From the NCBI RefSeq assembly GCF_009712225.1, contig NZ_WASP01000003.1, positions 1-64,000 of the forward strand: DNA of 64,000 nt, read 5' to 3'. Both the position numbers and the translations under genes were made by a program. The notes below the pieces were generated by a model. The model was not told the DNA's origin, searched no databases, and saw nothing but the letters and a program-made list of their open reading frames with translations. Each line of letters opens with the position of its first letter. Position 1 is the stretch's first letter. The DNA comes from Desulfovibrio sp. GTDB lineage: Bacteria > Desulfobacterota > Desulfovibrionia > Desulfovibrionales > Desulfovibrionaceae. Positions 43,612-53,352 of this stretch are shown here, in pieces.

Positions 43612-44898
43612 TTAAGGTCTGTTTACAAATATTCCGTAACAGTCCGCCTCACGAACGCGATTAGCAATCTCACTCATCTGTGTTGTGTAAAGACCTTTTA
43701 CTTTCATTCTGTCGAAATACTCTCCTCCAGAAAATGTATAGCGTTTTACGAGGCCCAACTCAGAAGAAAGGCCTTCCTGTTCGGCATGAATAATGTCCCC
43801 ACAAGCAAGAATTTGCGGTAGCGTGATTGCGTGTTTTCCCCGCAACGTCCGCACTGCGTTATGTCCGGCAAGAGAGCCTGTCGCTATAGCTTCGGTGTGC
43901 CCCACAAAAAATCCAGATTTTTCACCGGCGCAGAAAAGATTATGAAAGCCGTCCACTTTTAGAGAGTTATTCCGAGGGGCTCTAGACAAAAAGCGTACCG
44001 AATTTGCATATCCGCTCCCCGTGGCGATCATGGCGTTTTCAAATCCGGCAATGTGTCGCATATCTTCCAGAGACAAAAACGGCGTCATAATTTTAGCCGT
44101 GTCTCCGGTATCCAAGAGGATCACGTTAGCTGCATATTCTTGCAGAGCGTATTGCTGGCAGGATTTGCTCCGCAGCTTCTCCCGGTTGATCAAGGTGTTG
44201 GGCAACGGAGCAATGACAAGCCCTCGCGTATTCAATGCCTTTTGGATGTCCGCAGACAGAGAGTTCTTACGGAGTTCAAAAGAACCGGAAAGAGAGCCTA
44301 CTTCGCCGTCGCGTCTCATACCCACGTAATCAGTCAACCCAGCGCAAGCCGTCAGGCTAATCCTAGGTCCAAACATTGGACAACGCAGAACGCACATAGC
44401 GCAACCGTTTCCGTATCGTGTGCAATTGCTCAACGAACCCGCCGAGCCTGTAGCGTCTACAAATACGTCACCTTCGAGCCTTGACTCTGCCAGATCATGC
44501 AACGCCACGCCGCAAATGGTTGAGCCGCTCGTCAGAAATTCAACAACACGCGAGCGGAATCGTATCTCAATGCCACACGTTTCCAGAAAATTCCGCACCG
44601 CCGGTTCGATTTTAGTAGTAGAATAGAGCCAAGCATGCGCATGCCCCGGGAAATTAACATTTTTATGCGTCGCGACACTGTCGGTGATGCTGAAAAGTCC
44701 TCCCGCACCCATGGCTGTCAATTCTTCCGCCGCCGTCTGCCGACCATTATTTCGCATGATTCCACCTGCCAAACCGCAGCCAAGAAGCATGTCCGTACGC
44801 TCCAGAATGACGACCCTGTCGGCTCCAGCTTGCTTTGCAGCAAGCGCCGCCGCAGAACCTGCCCACCCGCCTCCGATAATAATCACCGTACTTTTCAT
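43612..44898 (-). CDS. FAD-dependent oxidoreductase
   Basis: Flavoprotein of about 428 residues. The N-terminal dinucleotide fold is STVIIIGGGWAGSAAALAAK, and a second FAD contact comes late (NLFCAGEKSGFFVGHTEA). The middle holds a cysteine-rich loop, GCAMCVLRCPMFGP, that could bind a cofactor or metal, an arrangement reminiscent of GidA/TrmFO-like or fumarate-reductase-like oxidoreductases. I prefer the ATG at 44898 (MKSTVIIIGG). It sits beside a PyrK-like reductase, a likely electron donor. The substrate is unknown. Confidence 0.85.
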   Translation of the reverse strand: MKSTVIIIGGGWAGSAAALAAKQAGADRVVILERTDMLLGCGLAGGIMRNNGRQTAAEELTAMGAGGLFSITDSVATHKNVNFPGHAHAWLYSTTKIEPAVRNFLETCGIEIRFRSRVVEFLTSGSTICGVALHDLAESRLEGDVFVDATGSAGSLSNCTRYGNGCAMCVLRCPMFGPRISLTACAGLTDYVGMRRDGEVGSLSGSFELRKNSLSADIQKALNTRGLVIAPLPNTLINREKLRSKSCQQYALQEYAANVILLDTGDTAKIMTPFLSLEDMRHIAGFENAMIATGSGYANSVRFLSRAPRNNSLKVDGFHNLFCAGEKSGFFVGHTEAIATGSLAGHNAVRTLRGKHAITLPQILACGDIIHAEQEGLSSELGLVKRYTFSGGEYFDRMKVKGLYTTQMSEIANRVREADCYGIFVNRP

Positions 44899-44928
44899 GT
44901 TCTGCCCGTCCTTACCGAGTATCACACC

Positions 44929-45888
44929 TTAGCGCAGTGTTTTGCACACTCTGATGGGTTCACAACCAATTACATCAAGGCATGCTCCACATATGCCTTC
45001 GCCGCAGCACATGGTTCGGCTAACAGCTCCAAAAAATAATGCAGTCACACCAGCACGAGCCGAAATATCCGCCGTCATTTTGGTCAAAAGCTCACCTCCA
45101 GCACAGAACACCATCTGGCAAGATATTTCCTTCATCAGTGTATGGAGAGCTTCTTTTTCGTCAGGAAAGGTCATTTCGAGAATGCGCATCTCAGATTCCG
45201 GCAAAAATTCCCTTATAAATGCGCATTCTGGTTTTCCAAGCACCACAGTGACTTGATTTCCGCCACGTAGCAGTGAATCAGCGACATTGGGAAGGACAGA
45301 AGCTGCGATGCCACCGGACACAAGAAGGCAGGATTCGCCCCTCGTCGCTGTAATACGCCTACGACCCGTTATTCCATTCCAGTACGGGCCACGTATCCAC
45401 AATTCAGTTCCGGATCCACGCAGACTTCTAGTCTTCGGCCCGATTACCCTATATGCAAGTATGATAGTTTGTGTTTCTGGGTATGCTCTAACAACGGCAA
45501 TAGGGGTATCAAAATGCGGATTTTCGTTACCACGAGCGAAAACAAAGCTTCCTGGCGCACGCAGCTCAGCCGCTAGGGACGGCGTAACTCGTACGGCAAC
45601 TATTATTGCACCTTCATGGCGCTCCCATTGCTGAAGGATTGGAAACTTGCAGCTTTGCCGGACCTTACCTCTACCCCATTGGCTGTGAGACAAAATGCAC
45701 GATCCGGCCCAATGGCAACGGCATTCGCCTTCACCGCGTAGCAGTGAGCACTCTATACATTGTCCAAGTTCCGCGAGTTGGCACGGGCAATAGGCGCTTC
45801 CGGCGTCCACACATTCTACAGGCCGTTTCACCATGGAGCGTGGGGTAACTTCGAACTTCGGTTTTGATAAGAGCTCATGTCGAAGCAT
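44929..45888 (-). CDS. PyrK-like ferredoxin-reductase-fold protein
   Basis: Protein of 319 residues. After a cysteine-rich N-terminus (CPCQLAELGQCIECSLL then CRCHWAGSCILS, about residues 34-67) comes an FAD/NAD-binding ferredoxin-reductase fold (EGAIIVAVRVTPSLAAELRA, then GSFVFARG) and a C-terminal [2Fe-2S] motif CCGEGICGACLDVIGC as in PyrK. It would move electrons between NAD(P)H, FAD and Fe-S centres. The extra N-terminal cysteines are not standard PyrK and may bind another cluster. Next to the FAD oxidoreductase, with which it probably works. Confidence 0.85.
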   Translation of the reverse strand: MLRHELLSKPKFEVTPRSMVKRPVECVDAGSAYCPCQLAELGQCIECSLLRGEGECRCHWAGSCILSHSQWGRGKVRQSCKFPILQQWERHEGAIIVAVRVTPSLAAELRAPGSFVFARGNENPHFDTPIAVVRAYPETQTIILAYRVIGPKTRSLRGSGTELWIRGPYWNGITGRRRITATRGESCLLVSGGIAASVLPNVADSLLRGGNQVTVVLGKPECAFIREFLPESEMRILEMTFPDEKEALHTLMKEISCQMVFCAGGELLTKMTADISARAGVTALFFGAVSRTMCCGEGICGACLDVIGCEPIRVCKTLR

Positions 45889-46522
45889 GTTCGTCTCCGA
45901 TGTTTTTCTCTGGCATGATTCTGTTCAGGCCAAGCACGTACGCACCAGCCAGAATGAGGATTATTTCTTCGTAGCATCCAACATGTCCAAAAATCTTAGG
46001 AATATTGACCAGAACCCAGGCAAGCAACATAAAAACAATGATATTATCCACACGTGGCATTGCCGCACTGAGAAGAGCCAGTGTAAAGATTGCTAATGGG
46101 CACGGCACTCCAGGTAGTGCAATCATGCCATGCCCACTGAGCATACCGAATACTGGAAATAAAAAAGCAAGAATGACAAAGATGAATGCTAAGAATCGTC
46201 TCAATGGAGAAACATTGAAGGTAAAATGAATTCTTCTAGCCATAATATCTATAAGAAATAGATAACCAATAGCTAGATACAGAGGGCCAGCAAAAAACTT
46301 CGCCATGGGTAGTTCACTGAAGTACATCAAAAAGCAGGCGATACCGTTAAAAATAAATATACTACTTAATATGACCTTGACGATAGCATCAGTTCTGGCT
46401 CCCTCTCGCTTGGCAATCAGAAACAATATGCCCAAGTACGCAACGATGATCAGCATCTGCACGATAAATGTGTCATCTCTAAAACTCTGAAGCGTCATCC
46501 AGAACGGTTCCATGTTTTTCAT
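45875..46522 (-). CDS. DUF6064-like membrane protein
   Basis: Integral membrane protein of about 215 residues with six or seven hydrophobic helices, resembling the DUF6064 family. The first helix segment is FIVQMLIIVAYLGILFLIAK; a conserved-looking luminal phrase is HGMIALPGVPCPLAIFTL. I chose the ATG at 46522, which follows AGGA; the frame extends upstream to 46555 inside the ABC ATPase gene. It overlaps neighbours at both ends, indicating an operon. Function unknown. Confidence 0.8.
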   Translation of the reverse strand: MKNMEPFWMTLQSFRDDTFIVQMLIIVAYLGILFLIAKREGARTDAIVKVILSSIFIFNGIACFLMYFSELPMAKFFAGPLYLAIGYLFLIDIMARRIHFTFNVSPLRRFLAFIFVILAFLFPVFGMLSGHGMIALPGVPCPLAIFTLALLSAAMPRVDNIIVFMLLAWVLVNIPKIFGHVGCYEEIILILAGAYVLGLNRIMPEKNIGDEHAST

Positions 46523-47156
46523 ATTTGTGTCCTTTTTGACGGCATTCGACACCATGTTGATCCAACGTCATAATGCGTGCCGTTTTTATGAATATATCTT
46601 CAGGATCATGTGCAATCTGCATCATTCCAGCTCTAGATCGGAAAAGGAAATCAGCCAAATATCGTTTCATTTCGGCGCGTAGAGCGGGATCAAAACCGAC
46701 AAACGGTTCATCGAGAAGCAATAGTTCCGGATCCACAGCTAGCGCTCGCGCCAGTGAAACGCGCTGTTTCATGCCGCCGGAGAGTTCCTCGGGCACCGCC
46801 TCCAGAAAATGGGCTAACCCCATATGTTCCAGCATATTCGTCGCCTTTTGTCCGGCTTGGGCGGGATCCATCCCCAAGCTGAGTAAAGGTAGCATGACGT
46901 TCTGGAGTGCGGTTCTCCACGGCAGCAGACGGGGTTCCTGAAAGACAACACCAATGCGTTGCGCTCCGATGTGGACATATCCACCTGTGGGACGCAAAAT
47001 GCCCGCCGCCAGACGCAATAAAGTTGACTTGCCTACTCCGCTGCAACCTTGCAAAACTATTACTTCTCCAGGATCCAGCTGTAGGGAAAGGTCACGCAAA
47101 ACATCATGTCTTGCGTAGGCAAAACCCACCTGAGAAAAAAGCACCAGAGAAGTCAT
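46479..47156 (-). CDS. ABC transporter ATPase (NitT/TauT type)
   Basis: ATPase of 225 residues: Walker A GCSGVGKSTLLRLAAG (about 38-53), Q-loop VVFQEPRLLPW, signature LSGGMKQRVSLARALA, Walker B LLLLDEPFVGFD. The closest pattern is SsuB/TauB-like importers, which fits the adjacent permease and solute-binding genes. The C-terminal tail is longer than needed and overlaps the next gene by 44 bases. Confidence 0.94.
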   Translation of the reverse strand: MTSLVLFSQVGFAYARHDVLRDLSLQLDPGEVIVLQGCSGVGKSTLLRLAAGILRPTGGYVHIGAQRIGVVFQEPRLLPWRTALQNVMLPLLSLGMDPAQAGQKATNMLEHMGLAHFLEAVPEELSGGMKQRVSLARALAVDPELLLLDEPFVGFDPALRAEMKRYLADFLFRSRAGMMQIAHDPEDIFIKTARIMTLDQHGVECRQKGHKYEKHGTVLDDASEF

Positions 47157-47905
47157 CTTGCCTTCCTCTGAGATGTGTTGTGTCTGGTCAACAACAGCAG
47201 AGCCGCCTCAAGAACACCCACCAGAAGCATGCTGACCAGCGCCAAAGCGTAAAGCGCCGCAGTATCCAGATTGGTTCTGGCGATAGCTAAAGCATGGCCT
47301 AGCCCACAGGTGGCACCTATAGTTTCCGCCAGAATGGTTACACGCATCCCTCCCCCGAGGGCGATAATGGAACTTGAGAGTAAGGGTGCTGTGATAGCTG
47401 GAAGATACACATGCCAGAAGCGTTGTAAGCGGGTAATGCGGTAAACGGCGATCATTTCTTGCAGCCCGGAATCCACGGATCGGATACCTTCCACAACACC
47501 TACGTACACCGTTGGCACTACCGTTAGGGCCACAACGAAAATCACCATTTCAGAGTCAATACCGAACCAAAGCATGCCGAGCATGACCACAACTACGCCA
47601 GGCACGCTGGAAAGCATCCAGCGGGCGGGGGTAAGCGCCAAACGCAGCTGTTTGTAAAACCCAGCTGCCAGCCCTAAGCAGATCCCCGCACCTCCACCTA
47701 AAGCGATACCGCACACAAAACGCTCAAAACTGATGCGGAAGTCATCGCGCCAGAAGTCTGACTGCGAAAGGATGTCGCACAGGGCGATAAGCGTCGCCGC
47801 TGGCGATGGCATAACAAATCCCTGACAGCCCCGCGCCGCAACCTCCCATGCTCCTATAAGAACACCGCAGCCCAAAAGCCCCCAGAACATATCAGTGGCG
47901 CGCAT
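47153..47905 (-). CDS. ABC transporter permease (NitT/TauT type)
   Basis: Inner-membrane permease of 250 residues with about six helices and the EAA-type loop around ITRLQRFWHVYLPAITAPLL. The opening WGLLGCGVLIGAWEVAARGC, then FVMPSPAATL is typical of SsuC/TauC. It overlaps the ATPase gene by four bases and the binding-protein gene by 14. Confidence 0.92.
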   Translation of the reverse strand: MRATDMFWGLLGCGVLIGAWEVAARGCQGFVMPSPAATLIALCDILSQSDFWRDDFRISFERFVCGIALGGGAGICLGLAAGFYKQLRLALTPARWMLSSVPGVVVVMLGMLWFGIDSEMVIFVVALTVVPTVYVGVVEGIRSVDSGLQEMIAVYRITRLQRFWHVYLPAITAPLLSSSIIALGGGMRVTILAETIGATCGLGHALAIARTNLDTAALYALALVSMLLVGVLEAALLLLTRHNTSQRKAR

Positions 47906-48887
47906 CGGACAACCTCAGGAAGTCTTCTCCAGGCATACGCCCTCCAACAGAGGCCGGAGAAACTTCAAGTAACCGGGTGAGGAAAAAAGTCGCCATCATC
48001 GCTGCGTGGTCGCTGTCCATAATGCGTATGTCGCAAACCCGCTCTACATTCATTCCTTCAAGACTCCTGCCTAAAACAGGAAAAACATCGCCCGTAGTTT
48101 CAAGTGCCATGCGGGGGTGCTCCCTAGCATGGCTCACTCCCTCTACATAACTCGTACGGATGGCAGTTAGAGCCTCTTGACTGTCCGCCAGTGAACCAAA
48201 GACGGTAAGCGCCCCCAGCGGCATACATGGTGACTGAGGAAACGTTTCGGCCCACAGTGCACGGATATCCAGACATCCCAAAACGGGAATTCCTGAGGTA
48301 TCAATCTGAATTCCAAGGGCAGACATGGCCTTTCCTGCCGCCGGTTCCACCAAGAAGGCATGCTTTGCACGACCACTACGCAGCATACCCACGGCCTCTA
48401 GAGCGCTACCCACATGGCGGGGCATGAAGCTCAGCCCGTGTTTTTTCATGAGTATGCGTAGCACAACTTCCGGCATTTCCCCTGGCCCGAAAGGCAACAG
48501 AATCTCCTCCCCATTCAGCATGTCCACGCTAGAAAATTCCTGATTCGTGGAAACAATCCAGGCTGGACCGGAAAATACGGCCACTACAGTGCAGTGCACT
48601 CCCTTGTTGTGCAACGCGGCGGCGGACGCCACCGTCATGAGTGCCACGTCCACCTTACCTTTGGCGATGAGAGCGCGAAGCTGCTCCGGTGAATTCCAGG
48701 GCGTGAACACGGCCCCTTCCCTTCCTGGTACGTGAGGAGGTAGAGTGCGCATTAACACTAGCGGAATGGCCTCGCGCACGGGTGGACCAGCAAGGCGTAG
48801 CGGAGGTTGCGCCGCGACAGAGATAGTCCAGCCCCCGCAGACCACCCAAGCAAGAAGAAGAGCGAACGCGCACGGACGGATGTTCAT
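47892..48887 (-). CDS. ABC transporter solute-binding protein
   Basis: Exported binding protein of 331 residues with a Sec signal (ALLLAWVVCGGWTISVAA). The mature fold is of the NMT1/SsuA-like type: LRLAGPPVREAIPLVLMRTL, and a switch region GKVDVALMTVASAAALHNKG. It would deliver a periplasmic ligand to the permease next door, probably what the TonB receptor brings through the outer membrane. The ligand is not predictable from sequence. Confidence 0.9.
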   Translation of the reverse strand: MNIRPCAFALLLAWVVCGGWTISVAAQPPLRLAGPPVREAIPLVLMRTLPPHVPGREGAVFTPWNSPEQLRALIAKGKVDVALMTVASAAALHNKGVHCTVVAVFSGPAWIVSTNQEFSSVDMLNGEEILLPFGPGEMPEVVLRILMKKHGLSFMPRHVGSALEAVGMLRSGRAKHAFLVEPAAGKAMSALGIQIDTSGIPVLGCLDIRALWAETFPQSPCMPLGALTVFGSLADSQEALTAIRTSYVEGVSHAREHPRMALETTGDVFPVLGRSLEGMNVERVCDIRIMDSDHAAMMATFFLTRLLEVSPASVGGRMPGEDFLRLSDARH

Positions 48888-49948
48888 ACCGTGCCTTCCG
48901 TCAATATCCCGGACTTACGCAGGATTGCTACTTCATTTTCACCAAAAAGCATGTTGATAGTTCGCCGTTCCAGAGAGGCGAAACCAGCCTCAAGTGCCAG
49001 CCTAGCTATGCGCCCCTCCTCAAACGAAACATCTTGGCCTTCCAACGCCAGAGAGAGGCGGGAAATAACCACCTTCTCCGGAGCGGTGCGCTCTCGGTTC
49101 AGTCCCTCGTGCAGACTGACAAAGACTCCACCGGGGTTCAGGGCGTCCAGCAGCTTTTTCATGAATGCAGGGAGGTCTTTCACAAAATACAGGCTCTGAC
49201 CGGCCCATATGCAATCATAGCCGCATCCAAAGTCGATCAGATTGTAATCACCGGGATAGAACTCCGCACGCTCTTCCATGCCCGCAGCCTCGACCTCCTT
49301 TCGGGTCAACTCCAGTACAGGAGGCAAATCGCAGAATGCTCCCCGTAATGCCGCATTACGGCCCATAATAGATAAACAAATAATACCTGGTCCGCATCCA
49401 AGATCGAGAATATGGCGGAAATGCCGAAATTCCGGCAGCGACACCGCCATGTCCGCCAGTCTGCGAGATACCTCGCCCTGTTGGTAAGCAATCATGTCAC
49501 GACTAGATTTTTTCCACAGATCTTTTCCGTCAATACGATCATCTTCTTTTACCGGCTGCGGCCCAGAATAGAGTAGTTCCTTCATCTTGCTGAGATTCCG
49601 GTGCTGCATGGCCTGGAGCCTACGCATCAGGTGACCTAGGTAGGTATTGGTTTCTTTGCGAAGATACATTTCGGCAAGTGCAGAATTGGCGTAGACCCCA
49701 TTCTTTTTTGAGGTAAGGCCGAGAGCTGCCATAGCATCAAGGACATGGGCGAGATTTCCAGCATGCGGATTACCGAGGTGTGCCGCTATACCTTCCAGCG
49801 TACCCGTCTTGTGCAGAATATCGGGTAATTCCAACTCAAGGGCCAGATCAAGCAACGCTGTGCGCACTGAGCCGAGCATCCAGTCTGTGAGGATTGAAAC
49901 ATCCGGTGACGCAGAATGTCCGGATGCAATTTTTTTTTCATCGTGCAT
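48884..49948 (-). CDS. SAM-dependent O-methyltransferase-like protein
   Basis: Protein of 354 residues with the architecture of dimeric O-methyltransferases (acetylserotonin/caffeate type): an N-terminal winged helix (DWMLGSVRTALLDLALELEL, GTLEGIAAHLG) and a C-terminal Rossmann domain with ILDLGCGPGIICLSIMG and GDYNLIDFG. I place the start at 49948, where GGAG lies eight bases upstream; the longer frame from 50026 overlaps the TonB-receptor gene. It sits between receptor and importer genes, so it may modify the imported compound or help make a ligand for it. Confidence 0.87.
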   Translation of the reverse strand: MHDEKKIASGHSASPDVSILTDWMLGSVRTALLDLALELELPDILHKTGTLEGIAAHLGNPHAGNLAHVLDAMAALGLTSKKNGVYANSALAEMYLRKETNTYLGHLMRRLQAMQHRNLSKMKELLYSGPQPVKEDDRIDGKDLWKKSSRDMIAYQQGEVSRRLADMAVSLPEFRHFRHILDLGCGPGIICLSIMGRNAALRGAFCDLPPVLELTRKEVEAAGMEERAEFYPGDYNLIDFGCGYDCIWAGQSLYFVKDLPAFMKKLLDALNPGGVFVSLHEGLNRERTAPEKVVISRLSLALEGQDVSFEEGRIARLALEAGFASLERRTINMLFGENEVAILRKSGILTEGTV

Positions 49949-49949
49949 A

Positions 49950-52022
49950 CTAAAAACTCCATGAAACAGTTGTACCGAAACTGAACGGATTGCCGTCTTC
50001 CACAATTTTGTTGCCATTAGCCACAAGTTTTTTTGTTATATAGTGTGTATCAAAGACATTCTTCCCCCAAATAGCCACGGTAAGATTTTCGCCACGGTAT
50101 CCGAATTGAAGATTGACTGTATTGTATCCAGGATCGCTAAGTGTATTTTCAGCGTCGAAATACTGTTTTCCAGATCCGAGATATTCCGCTTGCGCAAAAA
50201 AGCCGGATGGATGTGTATAACCAACGCCTAGGTGATACGTGAGGTCTGGTGCCCAAGGCAGACGATTGCCGCTATAGTTTTTTCTTCCACCACTGGGAGT
50301 GGACACCGTCCACTCGTCAATTTCAGAACGGGCATATCCAACGCCACCACGCAACTCCCAGCCCTCAAGTGGGTATGCCCTGACCTCTAGTTCGACGCCG
50401 GAGGTATGAGCCTTTGCAGAATTGGTGAATTTCCATGTACCGATGCCTGCAGATGGAACTTCTTCCCGAACCTGTTTGTCTCTGATGTCAGAATAAAAAG
50501 CGGAAACATTGGCTTGTAATTTGTTATCCAGCCAGTGTGTTTTCAGCCCAAGTTCGTAGTTGGTGCTGTATTCCGGTTTATAATAAAATGTATCTTTTGA
50601 ACTGGCTGAAAAAACATTAAAGCCTCCTGGCAGATAGCCTTGGGACCATGATGCATACGTGGTCAGGTTGTCTGTAACGTCGAGAGAGGCGGAAGCCATG
50701 GGAAGGAACTCCGTGTAGCGAAAACCTTTTTCATACGCACGCCGCTGCCCTGCACCGGTTTTATATGTTTGTTCACCGTCTAAGCCCGTATATTCAGCCC
50801 GTAGACCTGCCGTCAGCCGAAAGGCATCCGTAATGGCATAGGTGGCCTGCCCGAAAAGTGCCCCCGTTGTTTCCGTGTAGTCCGTATGCAGATATGTGGT
50901 TGCAGCGGCCCGTCGGCGAATTCGGTTCATATCCGTATTCATGGAGGTTTTGCCCAAAAAGAGCCCGGCTACCCAAGAAAGCCTCTGCTTACCTACGGAA
51001 GAAAAACGCAGCTCTTCTGAGATATTGCGCTGATTAATACTCATGTCGGACACGCCCAGAGGTAACGGCGTTCTGTCAAGATCAGACAACATCTTGTATT
51101 TGTAATCTAAATAGCTGGTTATTGATGTTGTTCTAACATGCTCGCCAGTATGTGTGATGGTGAACGCAGGAATCACAAGATCAGACGAAGCCTCGTCTGG
51201 GGCGTCGGAGCGAATTTTATACCGTCCGCTACGGTATGGCCCGGTGGACAAGCGCATACTGCCTATGCCATCGTCACTGTGTGTGGCATCCAATGACATG
51301 CGCACATCCAACGCATCCGTAGGGGTGAGTCGTAAAACCACTCGTCCCGAATCAGCCTTGTGTCGTGCCGCTTGATCTTTCTGTTTATATTCGTTGCGGA
51401 CAAAGCCATCCGTTTGATGGCGAAGATAGCTTCCTGAAAAGTACACCTTGTCCTCAAGCAATGGCCCAGCCGCAGAAGCCCCCAGACGAAAGGTGTTATG
51501 ATTCCCAAATTCCGTAAAAAGTGATCCCCGTAACTTGTTGTCCGGTGTGCGCCGCACAAGGTTGATCACCCCCGATTCACTGTTTCTGCCATAAAGAGTT
51601 CCCTGCGGACCGCGCAACACCTCAATGCCTTCCATGTCATGCAGGTAGATGTTCTGCATGTAGGACAAAGGATACGGCACCCCATCCACATAAAGCCCCG
51701 CTGGAGAATGTAGCGCCGTATCCCAGGTGGACATGCCGCGAATGACAATTTCATTACCGGAGCTAGTGCTTTTCATATGGACGTTGGGAAACATTTTTGT
51801 AGCGTCCTGCAAGGTTTCAGCCCCCTGATTTTCCAGATCGATATCCGAAGCCGTGGAGACGCTGCCTGCAATCTCCCGGAGCGCCTGTTCACGCTTAGTG
51901 GCGGTAACGGAGATCGCTTCCAGCGTATAGGTATCAGCGGGCTGCGGTTGTGATTCTGCCGCATGGGCGCTTTCGAATAGAAGAAAATAACTTAGGATTC
52001 CTCCTAAAATGTAATGACGCAT
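49950..52022 (-). CDS. TonB-dependent outer-membrane receptor
   Basis: Outer-membrane beta-barrel receptor of 690 residues. Signal peptide (MRHYILGGILSYFLLFESAHA), TonB box-like TYTLEAISVTATK, a plug domain (GAETLQDATKMFPNVHMKS, VIRGMS, VLRGPQGTLYGRNSESGVIN) and a 22-strand barrel ending in aromatic FGTTVSWSF. It is of the siderophore/FyuA-like class. First gene of the leftward uptake operon and divergent from a PchR-like AraC regulator, whose relatives sense ferric siderophores. Confidence 0.95.
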   Translation of the reverse strand: MRHYILGGILSYFLLFESAHAAESQPQPADTYTLEAISVTATKREQALREIAGSVSTASDIDLENQGAETLQDATKMFPNVHMKSTSSGNEIVIRGMSTWDTALHSPAGLYVDGVPYPLSYMQNIYLHDMEGIEVLRGPQGTLYGRNSESGVINLVRRTPDNKLRGSLFTEFGNHNTFRLGASAAGPLLEDKVYFSGSYLRHQTDGFVRNEYKQKDQAARHKADSGRVVLRLTPTDALDVRMSLDATHSDDGIGSMRLSTGPYRSGRYKIRSDAPDEASSDLVIPAFTITHTGEHVRTTSITSYLDYKYKMLSDLDRTPLPLGVSDMSINQRNISEELRFSSVGKQRLSWVAGLFLGKTSMNTDMNRIRRRAAATTYLHTDYTETTGALFGQATYAITDAFRLTAGLRAEYTGLDGEQTYKTGAGQRRAYEKGFRYTEFLPMASASLDVTDNLTTYASWSQGYLPGGFNVFSASSKDTFYYKPEYSTNYELGLKTHWLDNKLQANVSAFYSDIRDKQVREEVPSAGIGTWKFTNSAKAHTSGVELEVRAYPLEGWELRGGVGYARSEIDEWTVSTPSGGRKNYSGNRLPWAPDLTYHLGVGYTHPSGFFAQAEYLGSGKQYFDAENTLSDPGYNTVNLQFGYRGENLTVAIWGKNVFDTHYITKKLVANGNKIVEDGNPFSFGTTVSWSF

Positions 52023-52165
52023 GGCGTGTCACCTCTCCCCGGCGTGTGCTACTTTTAATTGAATTTGATTTTCCTTTTCATTAAACTAGAAAAAAGAGTC
52101 TTGCTAACCGTGGAAAGGTCAAAAAATATCCCCAGCGGGGTATCGCCGGGGTCGTTGAGGAATGT

Positions 52166-53110
52166 ATGGGATTAGGACAAGATTTGACGCTTTTCGCCGG
52201 TCCTGGTTTTTACCGAACCTGCGGAACAGATTCTTTTATGCTCAGGCCGGGCCTTGTGTTGCAGCTTTCTCAACTTTCGCCCACAGATCCGTTGCATATG
52301 GAATTTGAAATTCAGAGTTCTCCGCTCATATTCGGGTTTATGCTCACTGGATCGAACCATTGTAGCTACAAGCATGGAGCGCTGAGCGGAACAACGCAGT
52401 TGCACACCAGCGGAAGTAATAGCATCACATATCTTTCAGACACAGTAGGGAATATGAGGTGCAAAGGTGGCATGCGTAGATTAAGTATTATTATGGATAA
52501 AGATTTCCTTTATCCCTATCTTGTGGCGGAACATACCAACATACCAAAGCAACTGGAACGTGTGTTTGAAGGCCGCAAAACAGCATTTCAGTGGATAGGC
52601 AAAAACAGCGCTCAAAAAATCCGTCTTATAGCAGATATTGTAACAAGCGCCTATGCGGGAACCCTGCGCAAACTGCATATGGAAATTCGAACACTTGAAC
52701 TAATAGAAACACAGCTTATCGAATATCTTGCCACCCAAAATGGCTACGAACGGACAGTATCCCTATCGCCATCAGATGTACGACGCATAAAGGAAGCCAG
52801 GGAATTATTGGTGCAGGATATGGAAAGTCCACCAACACTTGCGCAATTGGCGAAGATGGTAGGTGTCGGTGAAAAAAAACTGAAGGTGGGCTTCAAGCAG
52901 GTCTTCGGTCTACCTGTGTTCGAATACTTCAGGAACTATCGCATGGAGGTTGCTCGCGAACTGCTTGCCGCAGGTGACATGAATGTCACAGAGATCGGTG
53001 TGCATATCGGCTACCAAAGTCTGAGTCATTTCAGTCATGAATTTTTCAAGCGCTACGGTGTGACACCTAAAAAATTTCAAAGTGGAAAAGGCAATAAAAA
53101 TATTCTTTGA
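52166..53110 (+). CDS. AraC-family regulator (PchR-like)
   Basis: Transcription factor of 314 residues. The N-terminal 200 residues are an effector domain; the C-terminal 100 carry two AraC HTHs (SPPTLAQLAKMVGVGEKKLK and MNVTEIGVHIGYQSLSHFSH) ending in RYGVTPKKFQ. Its pattern, including GVGEKKLKVGFKQVFG, is that of PchR-type activators of TonB receptors. It is divergent from the receptor gene across a 143-base region that contains AT-rich and GGGG/CCCC dyad sequences where it could bind. Confidence 0.9.
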   Translation: MGLGQDLTLFAGPGFYRTCGTDSFMLRPGLVLQLSQLSPTDPLHMEFEIQSSPLIFGFMLTGSNHCSYKHGALSGTTQLHTSGSNSITYLSDTVGNMRCKGGMRRLSIIMDKDFLYPYLVAEHTNIPKQLERVFEGRKTAFQWIGKNSAQKIRLIADIVTSAYAGTLRKLHMEIRTLELIETQLIEYLATQNGYERTVSLSPSDVRRIKEARELLVQDMESPPTLAQLAKMVGVGEKKLKVGFKQVFGLPVFEYFRNYRMEVARELLAAGDMNVTEIGVHIGYQSLSHFSHEFFKRYGVTPKKFQSGKGNKNIL

Positions 53111-53352
53111 GCATAGGGATCGCCTTGTACAATGGTTATCTATTGAGTGAGTGTTTAGAACACAGCCCTACCTTTCTACCTTCAAGGTAAAAGACATGAA
53201 GATAGGGGCTGCTTCCGACCAGAATTGAGGCCCCCCTGCTCTTTTTCGCGCTACGGAGAGGCTCCTGAGTAAACAGCCCCGCATGCATGATGCTTTCTTA
53301 AAGACCGTCAGATAGAGCGAGATCGGGGCGCGTGGCCCGCAGAATTTCTGAG

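Noticed and set aside
52023..52165. Fur box in the receptor/AraC intergenic region
   Set aside because: AT-rich A/T tracts are present but no convincing 7-1-7 dyad; a PchR-type site is as likely.
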